NCBI GenBank assembly: GCA_045122895.1
Contig: JBGVIE010000022.1
Span: 1 to 36,159 of the forward strand
Direction of reading: 5' to 3'
From: RGIG1934 sp045122895
GTDB taxonomy: Bacteria; Bacillota; Clostridia; Lachnospirales; Lachnospiraceae
DNA: 36,159 nt
The notes under the pieces are model-generated. The model was not told the origin of the DNA, did not search any database, and saw nothing but the letters and a program-made list of their open reading frames with translations. The position numbers and the translations under genes were made by a program. This document shows positions 15,388 through 23,788 of this stretch, piece after piece (within the stretch, counting starts at the first letter, position 1; the number at the start of each line of letters is the position of its first letter).

Positions 15388-16407
15388 ATGGCAAAGATTT
15401 TTTATCAGGAAGATTGTAACTTATCATTATTAGATGGCAAGACAATCGCAGTTATCGGTTATGGTAGTCAGGGACACGCACATGCGCTTAACGCTAAGGA
15501 ATCGGGATGTAATGTTATCATCGGTCTTTACGAAGGAAGTAAGTCATGGGCTAAAGCTGAAAAACAGGGATTTGAAGTATATACAGCAGCAGAAGCTGCA
15601 AAGAAGGCTGACATCATCATGATTCTTATCAATGATGAATTACAGGCTGATATGTACAAGAAAGATATCGAACCAAACCTTGAGGCAGGTAACATGTTAA
15701 TGTTCGCTCATGGTTTCAATGTTCACTTTGGTTGTATTACAGCTCCTAAGGATGTAGACGTAACAATGATCGCACCTAAGGGACCAGGACATACAGTACG
15801 TTCAGAATATCAGGCAGGTAAGGGTGTTCCTTGTCTTGTAGCTGTTCATCAGGATGCTACAGGTAAGGCTCAGGAAATCGCACTTGCATATGCATTAGCA
15901 ATCGGTGGAGCAAGAGCTGGTGTTCTTGAGACAACATTCAGAACAGAGACAGAAACAGACCTTTTCGGTGAACAGGCAGTTCTCTGTGGTGGTGTTTGTG
16001 CACTTATGCAGGCAGGTTTTGAAACACTTGTAGAAGCAGGATATGATCCACGTAATGCATACTTTGAATGTATTCATGAGATGAAGCTTATCGTTGACTT
16101 AATTTACCAGTCAGGTTTTGCAGGAATGAGATATTCAATCTCTAACACAGCTGAATATGGTGATTACATAACAGGACCAAAGATTATCACAGAAGATACA
16201 AAGAAAGCTATGAAGAAGGTTCTTGCAGATATTCAGGATGGAACATTTGCAAAAGATTTCTTATTAGATATGTCAAATGGTGGACGTCAGGTACACTTCA
16301 AGGCTATGAGAAAGCTTGCTGCTGAACATCCATCAGAGCAGGTTGGTGAAGAAATCAGAAAGCTTTACAGCTGGAACAACGAAGAAGATAAATTCATCAA
16401 CAACTAA
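15388..16407 (+). CDS. ilvC: Ketol-acid reductoisomerase, class I
   Basis: A 339-residue short-form enzyme that isomerises and reduces acetohydroxyacids. The Rossmann motif GYGSQGHAHALN, the metal ligands in DLFGEQAVLCGG and YFECIHEMKLIVDL, and the C-terminal SGFAGMRYSISNTAEYG block are all present. The cofactor loop reads GLYEGSKSW (residues 46-54), where NADPH enzymes of this class usually have GLRxGSxSW. Loss of the phosphate-binding Arg and gain of Glu49 suggest NADH use. GGAGG precedes the start. Codon bias resembles gdhA and implies high expression. Confidence 0.96.
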   Translation: MAKIFYQEDCNLSLLDGKTIAVIGYGSQGHAHALNAKESGCNVIIGLYEGSKSWAKAEKQGFEVYTAAEAAKKADIIMILINDELQADMYKKDIEPNLEAGNMLMFAHGFNVHFGCITAPKDVDVTMIAPKGPGHTVRSEYQAGKGVPCLVAVHQDATGKAQEIALAYALAIGGARAGVLETTFRTETETDLFGEQAVLCGGVCALMQAGFETLVEAGYDPRNAYFECIHEMKLIVDLIYQSGFAGMRYSISNTAEYGDYITGPKIITEDTKKAMKKVLADIQDGTFAKDFLLDMSNGGRQVHFKAMRKLAAEHPSEQVGEEIRKLYSWNNEEDKFINN

Positions 16408-16446
16408 TATTCATATTGCCTACAATTATATAAGGGGGTAGATAAT

Positions 16447-16668
16447 ATGATTCTTGGAAAGACTAAGAAGATGCTTGAACAAAAGCGTAATGAATTTGTT
16501 CTTGACCTTTCTAATAACTATAAGGAAAGAGCTTATGGTGCCTGGAAGGAATATGAAGCATTGATTATGGACTTAAAAAAAGAAGGGAAACTTAACGACA
16601 AAGATTATCAAAAATTAATTGATGACGTTAATAGCTTTAAGAGAGTTTTTGAAAAGATTCATAGTTAG
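16447..16668 (+). CDS. Small conserved-looking helical protein
   Basis: Not recognised. The 73 residues are charged and helical: MILGKTKKMLEQKRNEFVLD, then LSNNYKERAYGAWKEYEALIMDLKKEGKLNDKDYQKLIDDVNSF. There is no signal or membrane segment. A strong AAGGGGG ribosome binding site precedes the ATG, codon use matches ilvC and a strong terminator follows, so it is very likely real and may be co-transcribed with ilvNC. Confidence 0.65.
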   Translation: MILGKTKKMLEQKRNEFVLDLSNNYKERAYGAWKEYEALIMDLKKEGKLNDKDYQKLIDDVNSFKRVFEKIHS

Positions 16669-16689
16669 AGGTTGGCTCTGAACAGTTAC
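16668..16689 (-). repeat. Short interspersed repeat, family B, copy 2
   Basis: Read on the minus strand, GTAACTGTTCAGAGCCAA followed by CCTC. The element begins on the last base of the preceding stop codon and lies before the terminator. Confidence 0.65.
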
Positions 16690-16701
16690 GTTAATTTAAG
16701 G

Positions 16702-16740
16702 AAGCTGTCGCACTAAGTGATTAGTGTGCAGCTTTTTTTA
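16702..16740 (+). terminator. Terminator of the ilv unit
   Basis: AAGCTG..GCACTAA pairs with TTAGTG..GCAGCTT around a GTGA loop and ends in TTTTTTT. Confidence 0.88.
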
Positions 16741-16813
16741 TATTTTTATGCAACAAAACAGAAAAACCATTCCACTACATAAATAGAAATGCATTTCGAA
16801 GGGAGATGAAATA

Positions 16814-17335
16814 ATGGAAATTACTAAAGAGTTAGTAATTAAAGCTAAAAAAGGAGATGCAGTAGCTTTTTCAGAAATTTATAGTTTGATATACAAGGAT
16901 ATGTATAGATATGCATACTATGTACTTGGAAACCAGCAGGATGCAGAGGATGTAGTAAGTGAGGCGACTATAGATGCTTATAAAGATATTAAGAAACTAA
17001 GAGATGAAGGTCTGTTTAAAAACTGGATATTTAAGATTTTATCAAATAAGTGTAAGAGAAAGAAAAAGAGTTACATACAAAAGGCCCTTGAACTTGATGA
17101 AAATCTTGAAGCGACAGGTATTGATTATGACGAGAAATATGACGTAAGGAATGCTTTTAAGATACTTAGTGACGAGGAGAAAAACGTTGTTGGTATGGCA
17201 GTGTTTGCAGGATATAAGAGTCATGAGATAGCAGATTCTCTCAAACTAAATCCTAATACGGTAAGATCAAAGTTAAGCAGGGCACTTTTGAAAATGCAAC
17301 AGTATCTTGAGATTGGAGGAGCTTATGTTGAATAA
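16814..17335 (+). CDS. ECF-type RNA polymerase sigma factor
   Basis: A 173-residue sigma-70 family protein made of only sigma region 2 (DMYRYAYYVLGNQQDAEDVVSEATIDAYKD, about 31-60) and region 4 (LSDEEKNVVGMAVFAGYKSHEIADSLKLNPNTVRSKLSRA, about 117-158) with a helix-turn-helix. This is the extracytoplasmic-function layout. The stop overlaps the start of the next gene by 11 bases, the usual arrangement with a cognate anti-sigma factor. The 73-base stretch upstream (16741-16813) has no clear sigma-A promoter; an AACC near 16766 may mark an autoregulated ECF promoter, but no CGT-type -10 is seen. Confidence 0.88.
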   Translation: MEITKELVIKAKKGDAVAFSEIYSLIYKDMYRYAYYVLGNQQDAEDVVSEATIDAYKDIKKLRDEGLFKNWIFKILSNKCKRKKKSYIQKALELDENLEATGIDYDEKYDVRNAFKILSDEEKNVVGMAVFAGYKSHEIADSLKLNPNTVRSKLSRALLKMQQYLEIGGAYVE

Positions 17336-19355
17336 TAATTATAGTGAAATGGATGAGAAAATTATGGCAAAGATAAGAAAAGAAACAGAGAATCTTGAGA
17401 TTCCAAAGGGACTTGAGCCTGATGAGATGATGAAGAAGATTATGGCAGCAGACAATGAGAAAAAAGAATCAAAGATAGTTAAGTTTGGTAAAAAGACTAA
17501 GATTATATCTGGAGTTATGGCAGCTTCGCTCATGCTTGTGTGTGGTCTTGGGATATACAAAAATATGCCAAATCAGCCATCTAAGACACACAATTGTGCG
17601 AAACTTTCTAGTATAAAAATACCTGAAAATGTGAAAAATTTCAAAGATTACGAGGAACTAAACAGCTACATAGATAAATTAGTTGCCTCTTCAGGTGAAA
17701 TTAACAAAGGCAAAGGATTGTTAGAATTTGAAGAAGTATATACTTTAGGAAATTCCATAGAAGATACATCAAACAAGCATTTCACCAATACAAACGAGCA
17801 GGTAGATGGTGTCAGTGAAGCAGATGTGGTTAAGACTGATGGTGAATATATTTATATTTGCAATTCCAAGTCGCGTAAAATTAATGTTCTAAAGGCAGAG
17901 GGTAAAGATAGCAAGATAATAAGTGAAATTGAATTTGACAATGATGTTTGCTTTTGCCAGGATATGTATTTGGAAGGTGACAAGTTGGTGCTTGTGAACG
18001 ATATTGAAAGGGAAAATGCTATTAATCCAGTTTTAGATAGTGAAAAGAGTGTATCAAGAGTGGAGGTATATGATATATCTGACCCTGAAAAACCTAAGAA
18101 ACTTGGAATGACTACTATTGATGGATATCTGACAACAACAAGAATGGTTGGAGATATGATTTATGTTATAACTGATGATGCGGTTAGATATAGAGAAGCA
18201 GATATAGAGGAACAGATATCTTGTATTAATGGAGAAAAGATAGAGGCAAATGATATCTACACTTGCGAGGGAAAAGGAAATGCTAATTTTGACGGATTGT
18301 TAAATATCGTATCCATAGATATTAATAATCCATCAAAAGCAGTTGATAATCTAAGTATGCTTTCATACAGCAGCATGGTATATGTCAGCAATGAAAATAT
18401 CTATATTATTAAGTCTGAGTACGAGCCTGTTTACGGAATGTCTAACCCAGATGTTGAAGGTAAATCAGATGACGTAGAAGTGTTTGTGGAATCCATAGAT
18501 GTGGCTCCTTTTATTACAAAAACAGATATTACCAAGATTAGCTACAAAGATGGAAAGCTGGAAATTTTGGCAAATGGAAGTGTAAAAGGAGAGTTAAAAG
18601 ACCAGTTCTGCATAGATGAGTATGAAGGAAACTTAAGAGTTATCAGTTCATTGGAAAAATCTAACAGTGTATATGTGTTAGGTAAGGATTTGAAGGTTTT
18701 GGGACAAATCGATAATATAGCAGAGGACGAAAGAGTATATTCAGCAAGATTTGACGGAAAAATCGGATATTTTGTGACATACAGGGAAACAGATCCTGTT
18801 TTCTCAGTTGATTTTTCGGATGTAAAAAATCCTAAGCTTTTAGGAGAACTGAAATTACCTGGATTTTCTGAATATCTTCACATCTGGAATGATTCACTTA
18901 TGCTTGGAATTGGTGAAGAAGAACAGGAAGATGGAAGACTATTGCTTAAAGTATCAATGTTTGATGTGTCGGATAAGGGCAACATGAAGGAAGTTGATAA
19001 AATTGTACTGCCATATGAATATTCAGAGGCGTTATACAATCATAAGTCGATAATGGTAGATTTGGAGAATGATACATTTGGTTTTGGCGTTGAAGGGTAT
19101 GATGAATATGAAGATACAGCAGAATATAAGTGCGGATATCTTGTATGCAGATATACTTCTGATGGTGGATTTGAGTATGACACTGTAGATTTGTGCGATT
19201 CATTTGGCGGTGGAATGGTTCGTGGAATAACAATTGAAGATGATTTATATGTTATTGATTCTTGCGAATTTATAAATGTATTTGACAGAAATACTTTGGA
19301 AAAAAAGACAAGTATAGAAATTGATGAAGACTCTGATGAAATTTTAGTTGATTAG
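17325..19355 (+). CDS. Membrane-anchored beta-propeller protein, putative anti-sigma factor
   Basis: A 676-residue protein. The first about 55 residues are cytosolic and charged, followed by one membrane helix (IISGVMAASLMLVCGLGIY, about 58-77), a short linker and a large extracellular domain of the secreted beta-propeller family (PF09826), recognised by the TNEQVDGVSEADVVKTDGEYIYI signature and repeated blade-like VYDISDPEKPKKLG and MFDVSD units. The overlap with the ECF gene and the single-pass layout suggest the short N-terminus holds the sigma factor while the propeller senses an outside signal; the pairing is inference. ATG 17325 has GGAGGAG seven bases upstream inside the sigma gene. 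Confidence 0.85.
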   Translation: MLNNNYSEMDEKIMAKIRKETENLEIPKGLEPDEMMKKIMAADNEKKESKIVKFGKKTKIISGVMAASLMLVCGLGIYKNMPNQPSKTHNCAKLSSIKIPENVKNFKDYEELNSYIDKLVASSGEINKGKGLLEFEEVYTLGNSIEDTSNKHFTNTNEQVDGVSEADVVKTDGEYIYICNSKSRKINVLKAEGKDSKIISEIEFDNDVCFCQDMYLEGDKLVLVNDIERENAINPVLDSEKSVSRVEVYDISDPEKPKKLGMTTIDGYLTTTRMVGDMIYVITDDAVRYREADIEEQISCINGEKIEANDIYTCEGKGNANFDGLLNIVSIDINNPSKAVDNLSMLSYSSMVYVSNENIYIIKSEYEPVYGMSNPDVEGKSDDVEVFVESIDVAPFITKTDITKISYKDGKLEILANGSVKGELKDQFCIDEYEGNLRVISSLEKSNSVYVLGKDLKVLGQIDNIAEDERVYSARFDGKIGYFVTYRETDPVFSVDFSDVKNPKLLGELKLPGFSEYLHIWNDSLMLGIGEEEQEDGRLLLKVSMFDVSDKGNMKEVDKIVLPYEYSEALYNHKSIMVDLENDTFGFGVEGYDEYEDTAEYKCGYLVCRYTSDGGFEYDTVDLCDSFGGGMVRGITIEDDLYVIDSCEFINVFDRNTLEKKTSIEIDEDSDEILVD

Positions 19356-19359
19356 TTAC

Positions 19360-19389
19360 AAGGTGCACATCATTTGTGGTGTGCACCTT
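19360..19389. terminator. Terminator-like hairpin between converging genes
   Basis: AAGGTGCACA and TGTGCACCTT form a perfect ten-pair stem with a ten-base loop. There is no good T run on either side, so its strength as a terminator is uncertain. Confidence 0.5.
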
Positions 19390-19401
19390 AAATAATATGA
19401 A

Positions 19402-20190
19402 TTAGAGTTCGCGAATTTTATTAGATATTTTTATTGAATTGTACCTTTTTGCATATTCTACTGAGCTTAAGTTGTCGATATAGTTGCGGGTATAATTCTT
19501 GGATATATTCTTTTCTTCGAGGATGTCAATTGCTTTATTATAGGCTATAGCTGCATCCTTTTCATCTGTGTACCGGCCTATCAGAAAATCTCCATTTATG
19601 TGGATTTTTGCAGTGTAAAAGGTTCTGCCATACATCTCGCTTTTGGATACGCCCATATACTTGTTTATGATTTCGATATTCTGATATCTGTAGTCTGTTT
19701 CATCTCCATTTTTGAATATGAAATCCTTTCCGGGTATTGCATAATTCTTGATACCGTAGCGGTTCTGGATATTGACCTGCATTCCGTATTCGGCGACAAA
19801 AAAATGTCCCCCTCTTCTCATAATAGAGTGCTTAGAGTAATAGAATAAATCATCAACATCGAATTTTAAACAGCAATCAGATGACAGATAGTATTCAAAA
19901 TACTTAGGAAATAAGTAAATCGGTGTCTTGAAATACATACCATTATCTCTGAAGTTCAGTAAGGATATGCTTTTTTCAAAAGACAAAAACTTAGTACGCT
20001 TGTTAAGATTGTCTTTTGTGATTCGTTTGTTTTGCAAGATTTTTTGACCTTCCAGGTACGCGTTATGAGCCTCATCCTCTGTAGCAAAGCTGCCAAGACT
20101 TATGTGCTTGTTCTTATATGTAAGAGAACTTCTGTAATAGATTTCTCCATTTTTTTTCTTAGCAATATAAACACCTTTTTTTAGTTCCAT
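19402..20190 (-). CDS. AP2-like domain protein with degenerate HNH core
   Basis: A 262-residue protein not assigned to a named gene. Residues about 6-53 (GVYIAKKKNGEIYYRSS...LGSFATEDEAHNAY) and about 180-225 (GVSKSEMYGRTFYTAKI...GRYTDEKDAAIAYNKA) each fit the AP2/ERF-type DNA-binding pattern. Between them, about 144-176, RYGIKNYAIPGKDFIFKNGD followed by ETDYRYQNIEIIN matches the shape of an HNH nuclease core, but the catalytic His pair is absent. AP2-HNH proteins are usually homing endonucleases; this one may be a domesticated DNA-binding protein. GGAGAG precedes the start. It is a single gene between a converging and a diverging neighbour. Confidence 0.6.
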   Translation of the reverse strand: MELKKGVYIAKKKNGEIYYRSSLTYKNKHISLGSFATEDEAHNAYLEGQKILQNKRITKDNLNKRTKFLSFEKSISLLNFRDNGMYFKTPIYLFPKYFEYYLSSDCCLKFDVDDLFYYSKHSIMRRGGHFFVAEYGMQVNIQNRYGIKNYAIPGKDFIFKNGDETDYRYQNIEIINKYMGVSKSEMYGRTFYTAKIHINGDFLIGRYTDEKDAAIAYNKAIDILEEKNISKNYTRNYIDNLSSVEYAKRYNSIKISNKIREL

Positions 20191-20349
20191 TTTTCTCTCC
20201 GTTAATAAAATATGATTAATTTTACCATAAATTATACCGATATAGTAAAAAATTAATATTTTTGTAAAAAAATAGTTATAATTTAGGACGAGCGATAATA
20301 TACTAATAAGTGTAGAGAGTTTGTTGAAAAAATAGAAATGGAGAAGGCC

Positions 20350-21210
20350 ATGAAGAAGTATTATGAAAATATAAAGCTAAATGCAAAAGAAAATTCCAAA
20401 ATACTTATATATATGGGAGTAGTGTTGTTTGCCTGTATTGCGATAATCGTGATGTGCAATTCGTATGATACTTATGAGCAGCAAAATGTGAACAGGATTA
20501 AGCTCATTAATGAAAAGCCAAAGGCCGTTGTAAAAGAAAAAATAACTGAGAAGCTGGCACAAAAACAACCCAAAGAAATTAAAAAAAACAATCAGGATAA
20601 GGTAAGCAAAAATAAAGAAACGGTTTATGTTATATATAATGTAAATGTCAGGGATGACGTAAATGGTAAGAAAATAGGATACCTAAAGGCGGGGAAGAAG
20701 CTTAAGCGAATAGAAGTCAGGGATGACGGATGGAGTGAGGTAATATATAAAGGGAAAAAGGCATATGTGGCCACTGATTATCTCACAAATAATAAATCAT
20801 TGATTAAAAGCAGTGTTAACAATAATGTTGGAATAAATATTTCAAGCGAGGATTATTACTGGCTTTGTCAGATAGTGCATGCGGAGGCTGGCAATCAGGA
20901 TGACGTCGGAAAAATACTGGTAGCTAACACTATTTTTAATCGTGTGAAATCAGATGATTTTCCAGACAGTGTAACTGAAGTTATTTTTCAACATACAGGT
21001 GGAATATATCAGTTTTCTCCGGTGAAGTTTGGAACTGTCTATTCACTTCATCCTGATGAATCAACCATAGATTGTGTGAATAGAGCCATAAATGGAGAAA
21101 GTTATTCAAGTGAAGTTATGTATTTTTCATCAGAACATTCAAAGTGGAGTTGGCACAATACGAATTTGTCATATCTTTTTACACATGGAGGCCATGATTT
21201 TTATAAATAG
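20350..21210 (+). CDS. SH3-domain cell-wall hydrolase, SleB-like
   Basis: A 286-residue protein with an N-terminal membrane anchor (ILIYMGVVLFACIAIIVMC), a Lys-rich linker, an SH3b-type domain (YVIYNVNVRDDVNGKKIGYLKAG...WSEVIYKGKKAYVATDYL) and a C-terminal hydrolase domain of the SleB family (YYWLCQIVHAEAGNQDDVGKILVANTIFNRVKS), with the likely catalytic Glu in HAEAG. It would cut peptidoglycan outside the membrane. ATG 20350 is chosen because GGAGAAGG lies just before it; ATG 20338 overlaps that site. The 147-base gap upstream is AT-rich with a lone TATAAT at 20277 and no clear -35. Confidence 0.85.
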   Translation: MKKYYENIKLNAKENSKILIYMGVVLFACIAIIVMCNSYDTYEQQNVNRIKLINEKPKAVVKEKITEKLAQKQPKEIKKNNQDKVSKNKETVYVIYNVNVRDDVNGKKIGYLKAGKKLKRIEVRDDGWSEVIYKGKKAYVATDYLTNNKSLIKSSVNNNVGINISSEDYYWLCQIVHAEAGNQDDVGKILVANTIFNRVKSDDFPDSVTEVIFQHTGGIYQFSPVKFGTVYSLHPDESTIDCVNRAINGESYSSEVMYFSSEHSKWSWHNTNLSYLFTHGGHDFYK

Positions 21211-21216
21211 TAGTGC

Positions 21217-21245
21217 TTGAATATTCTTAATCGGTGTGTTACAAT
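21217..21245 (+). promoter_or_regulatory. thrC promoter
   Basis: TTGAAT, 17 bases, TACAAT, starting seven bases after the hydrolase stop. The leader is about 50 bases with no T-box features. Confidence 0.65.
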
Positions 21246-21303
21246 GTCTCATAAAGATTTTGAGTATTTATAGCCTGAATGAAGAGGGCGGAAAGGTGAT
21301 ATG

Positions 21304-22794
21304 ATGGAGTTATTATACAAAAGTACTAGAAGCGATAACGAAACTGTAACAGCTTCACAGGCAATCCTTAAGGGATTGGCAAGTGATGGAGGATTATTTG
21401 TCCCTACATCTATTCCGAAGCTTGGCGTTTCTATTGAAGAATTATCTAAGATGGATTACAAAGAGACAGCTTATACAGTAATGAAGGAATTCCTCACAGA
21501 TTTCACAGAGGAGGAATTAAAGGCTTGTATTAATAAGGCATATGATTCTAAGTTTGATACAGAGGAGATTGCTCCACTTGTTAAAGCTGAAGGAGCATAT
21601 TATCTTGAACTTTTCCACGGAGCTACAATTGCATTTAAGGATATGGCACTTTCAATCCTTCCACATTTACTTACAACTTCAGCTAAGAAGAATAACGTTA
21701 AGAATGATATCGTAATTCTCACAGCTACTTCAGGTGATACTGGAAAGGCTGCTTTGGCAGGTTTTGCGGATGTAGAAGGTACAAAGATTATAGTATTTTA
21801 TCCAAAGGGTGGTGTCAGCCCAATTCAGGAAAAACAGATGGTTACACAGAAGGGTGATAACACTCACGTAATCGGAATTAAGGGTAACTTTGACCAGGCC
21901 CAGAGTGGTGTTAAGGCTATATTTGGAAATAAAGAGCTTGAAAAAGAGATGAATGAAGCAGGATTTCAGTTCTCATCTGCTAACTCAATCAATATAGGAA
22001 GACTTGTTCCACAGATTGTATACTATGTATATGCATACGCTAAGTTATATGCAAACGGAGAACTTGCAGAGGGAGAGAAGATGAACGTGGTAGTTCCAAC
22101 CGGTAATTTTGGTAATATCTTAGCCGCATACTACGCTAAGAATATGGGACTTCCAATTGATAAGTTAATCTGTGCTTCTAATGATAACAAGGTGTTATAT
22201 GATTTCTTTAAGACTGGTACATACGATAAGAATAGGGAATTTATACTTACAACATCTCCGTCGATGGATATTCTTATCTCAAGTAACCTTGAAAGACTTA
22301 TATATAAGATTGCAGGAGCGGATGCAGCTAAGGATAAAGAACTTATGGACAAGCTTGTCAATGAAGGTAAATATGACATTACAGATGCTATGAAGGCTGA
22401 ACTTTCAGATTTCTATGGCAATTACGCTACAGAAGCACAGACAGCAGAAGTGATTAAGAAGATATATGATGAAACAGGATATATAATCGATACACATACA
22501 GCAGTTGCAGCTGTAGTATATAACAAATACAAAGCAGAGACAAATGATACAAATAAGACAGTGATAGCTTCAACAGCAAGTCCGTTTAAGTTCACAAGAA
22601 GCGTAATGAACGCTATTGATACTAAGTATGATGCAATGGGTGATTTCGAACTTGTTGATGAGCTTAGCAAACTTGGTAATGTTAAGGTGCCAAATGCTAT
22701 CGAAGAGATTAGAGATGCACAGGTAAGACATAACACAGTATGTGAAGTTGAAGATATGACAGCAGAAGTTAAGAAGTTTCTTGGAATGATGTAA
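21304..22794 (+). CDS. thrC: Threonine synthase
   Basis: A 496-residue PLP enzyme converting O-phosphohomoserine to threonine. It belongs to the longer class found in enterobacteria and yeast: the N-terminal STRSDNETVTASQAILKGLASDGGLFVP block, the PLP lysine in HGATIAFKDMALS (residue 112), TATSGDTGKAALAGF, FYPKGGVSPIQEKQM and VPTGNFGNILAAYYAKNMG. Two tandem ATGs are possible; the second is about seven bases from AAAGG and gives the usual MELLYKSTR start. Single-gene unit with its own promoter and terminator. Confidence 0.95.
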   Translation: MELLYKSTRSDNETVTASQAILKGLASDGGLFVPTSIPKLGVSIEELSKMDYKETAYTVMKEFLTDFTEEELKACINKAYDSKFDTEEIAPLVKAEGAYYLELFHGATIAFKDMALSILPHLLTTSAKKNNVKNDIVILTATSGDTGKAALAGFADVEGTKIIVFYPKGGVSPIQEKQMVTQKGDNTHVIGIKGNFDQAQSGVKAIFGNKELEKEMNEAGFQFSSANSINIGRLVPQIVYYVYAYAKLYANGELAEGEKMNVVVPTGNFGNILAAYYAKNMGLPIDKLICASNDNKVLYDFFKTGTYDKNREFILTTSPSMDILISSNLERLIYKIAGADAAKDKELMDKLVNEGKYDITDAMKAELSDFYGNYATEAQTAEVIKKIYDETGYIIDTHTAVAAVVYNKYKAETNDTNKTVIASTASPFKFTRSVMNAIDTKYDAMGDFELVDELSKLGNVKVPNAIEEIRDAQVRHNTVCEVEDMTAEVKKFLGMM

Positions 22795-22807
22795 TATAGC
22801 ATAAAAA

Positions 22808-22844
22808 AACAAAAGCTCGTAGGTAAAACCTGCGAGCTTTTGTT
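22808..22844. terminator. Strong terminator after thrC
   Basis: ACAAAAGCTCGTAGGT pairs with ACCTGCGAGCTTTTGT around AAA. A and T runs flank both sides, so it can stop both thrC and the converging cheX-like unit. Confidence 0.88.
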
Positions 22845-22888
22845 GTAAAAAGGAAAACTTATATGAAAAAACCATATAATCAAATATT

Positions 22889-22906
22889 GTAACTGTTCAG
22901 AGCCAA
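22889..22906 (+). repeat. Short interspersed repeat, family B, copy 3
   Basis: GTAACTGTTCAGAGCCAA, identical over 18 bases to the reverse complement of 16672-16689. It sits three bases before the 3' end of the converging gene. Confidence 0.65.
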
Positions 22907-22909
22907 ATA

Positions 22910-23785
22910 TTAAACAGTTATTGTGAAATAAACTGTACCAAATGGATAGCAGACAGGAAGAATTATCATCCTGCTATCGTCTTTAACACCTTCTTCAGTG
23001 AGAGGTGGTGTAAGTCTGAGTTCAACGCCCTTTTCGTTAGATACATTAACTGTAAATAAACCGTTGTGAAGATTGATAAAATCACAAGCTGATGCAGTTA
23101 CGTATTCATCAAACTCTGTAAGATCCTCTGAAGCATATCTGCTTGCGAAAGCTATAGAAGTCTTCTCATCGGCAATGATAGAAGTATTAGCAGCAAATTC
23201 TCCTGTGATTCCCTGTGTGGTCTGATATAACTTATCAGCATCAGGAATAGAAGTAACTGCAGCAAGTGGTGTGAAGTCGTCACCAATAAAACGAACTAAA
23301 TTATTAAATAACAAAGATAAGAAATCTCTGTATAAATCTTTGTCCTTTGAATCAATATCTATGAGTGATTCAATAAGTGTGTCAACCTTGAAATTGTCTC
23401 CTTCTAACATATCATCATCTGATAATGAATATTTCTCCTTGTATGCGTTGATAGCTGACTCAAAAGTGGCATTATCCATATAACCCTTGTCCACTAAAGC
23501 CTGTCCGAGAAGAAGGTAACCCACTTTCTGAGCACCTAATAATTCATCAATCTGTGCTTCTGTAACGAACCCAAGCTCTACAGCTAAATCACCAAATCTC
23601 TTATCGCGCTTAGTCTGTTCCATATGTACCTTCTCTACTTCTGAAGCAGTCATATATCCGGCGTTAATAGCCAATACACCGAGCTTTAACCTTGTATTGT
23701 TCTTCTCCTGAAGAGCTTCAATTAACTGATTAGGTGTAACTAAATGTTCATTAAGTAAATAATTGCCAAAAAACTGTGTAATCAT
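22910..23785 (-). CDS. MshEN-like protein with C-terminal CheX/CheC-like domain
   Basis: A 291-residue protein, not a named gene. Residues 5-115 hold three helical units of the MshEN kind (FGNYLLNEHLVTPNQLIEAL, LGVLAINAGYMTASEVEKV, FGDLAVELGFVTEAQIDELL), a fold used elsewhere to bind cyclic-di-GMP or couple secretion ATPases. Residues about 150-291 fit the CheX/CheC/FliY phosphatase fold, with DFINLHNG (235-242) in place of the usual ExxNxxxG and a distal LTPPL. It is encoded three bases after a receiver-domain gene, so it is probably that receiver's phosphatase or output partner. The Glu-to-Asp change may weaken catalysis. Confidence 0.65.
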   Translation of the reverse strand: MITQFFGNYLLNEHLVTPNQLIEALQEKNNTRLKLGVLAINAGYMTASEVEKVHMEQTKRDKRFGDLAVELGFVTEAQIDELLGAQKVGYLLLGQALVDKGYMDNATFESAINAYKEKYSLSDDDMLEGDNFKVDTLIESLIDIDSKDKDLYRDFLSLLFNNLVRFIGDDFTPLAAVTSIPDADKLYQTTQGITGEFAANTSIIADEKTSIAFASRYASEDLTEFDEYVTASACDFINLHNGLFTVNVSNEKGVELRLTPPLTEEGVKDDSRMIILPVCYPFGTVYFTITV

Positions 23786-23788
23786 AGA

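Noticed and set aside
22422..22883. Long minus-strand ORFs over thrC, and similar long shadows over topB, glmS and ligA
   Set aside because: They follow the codon structure of the real genes on the other strand and show no family features.
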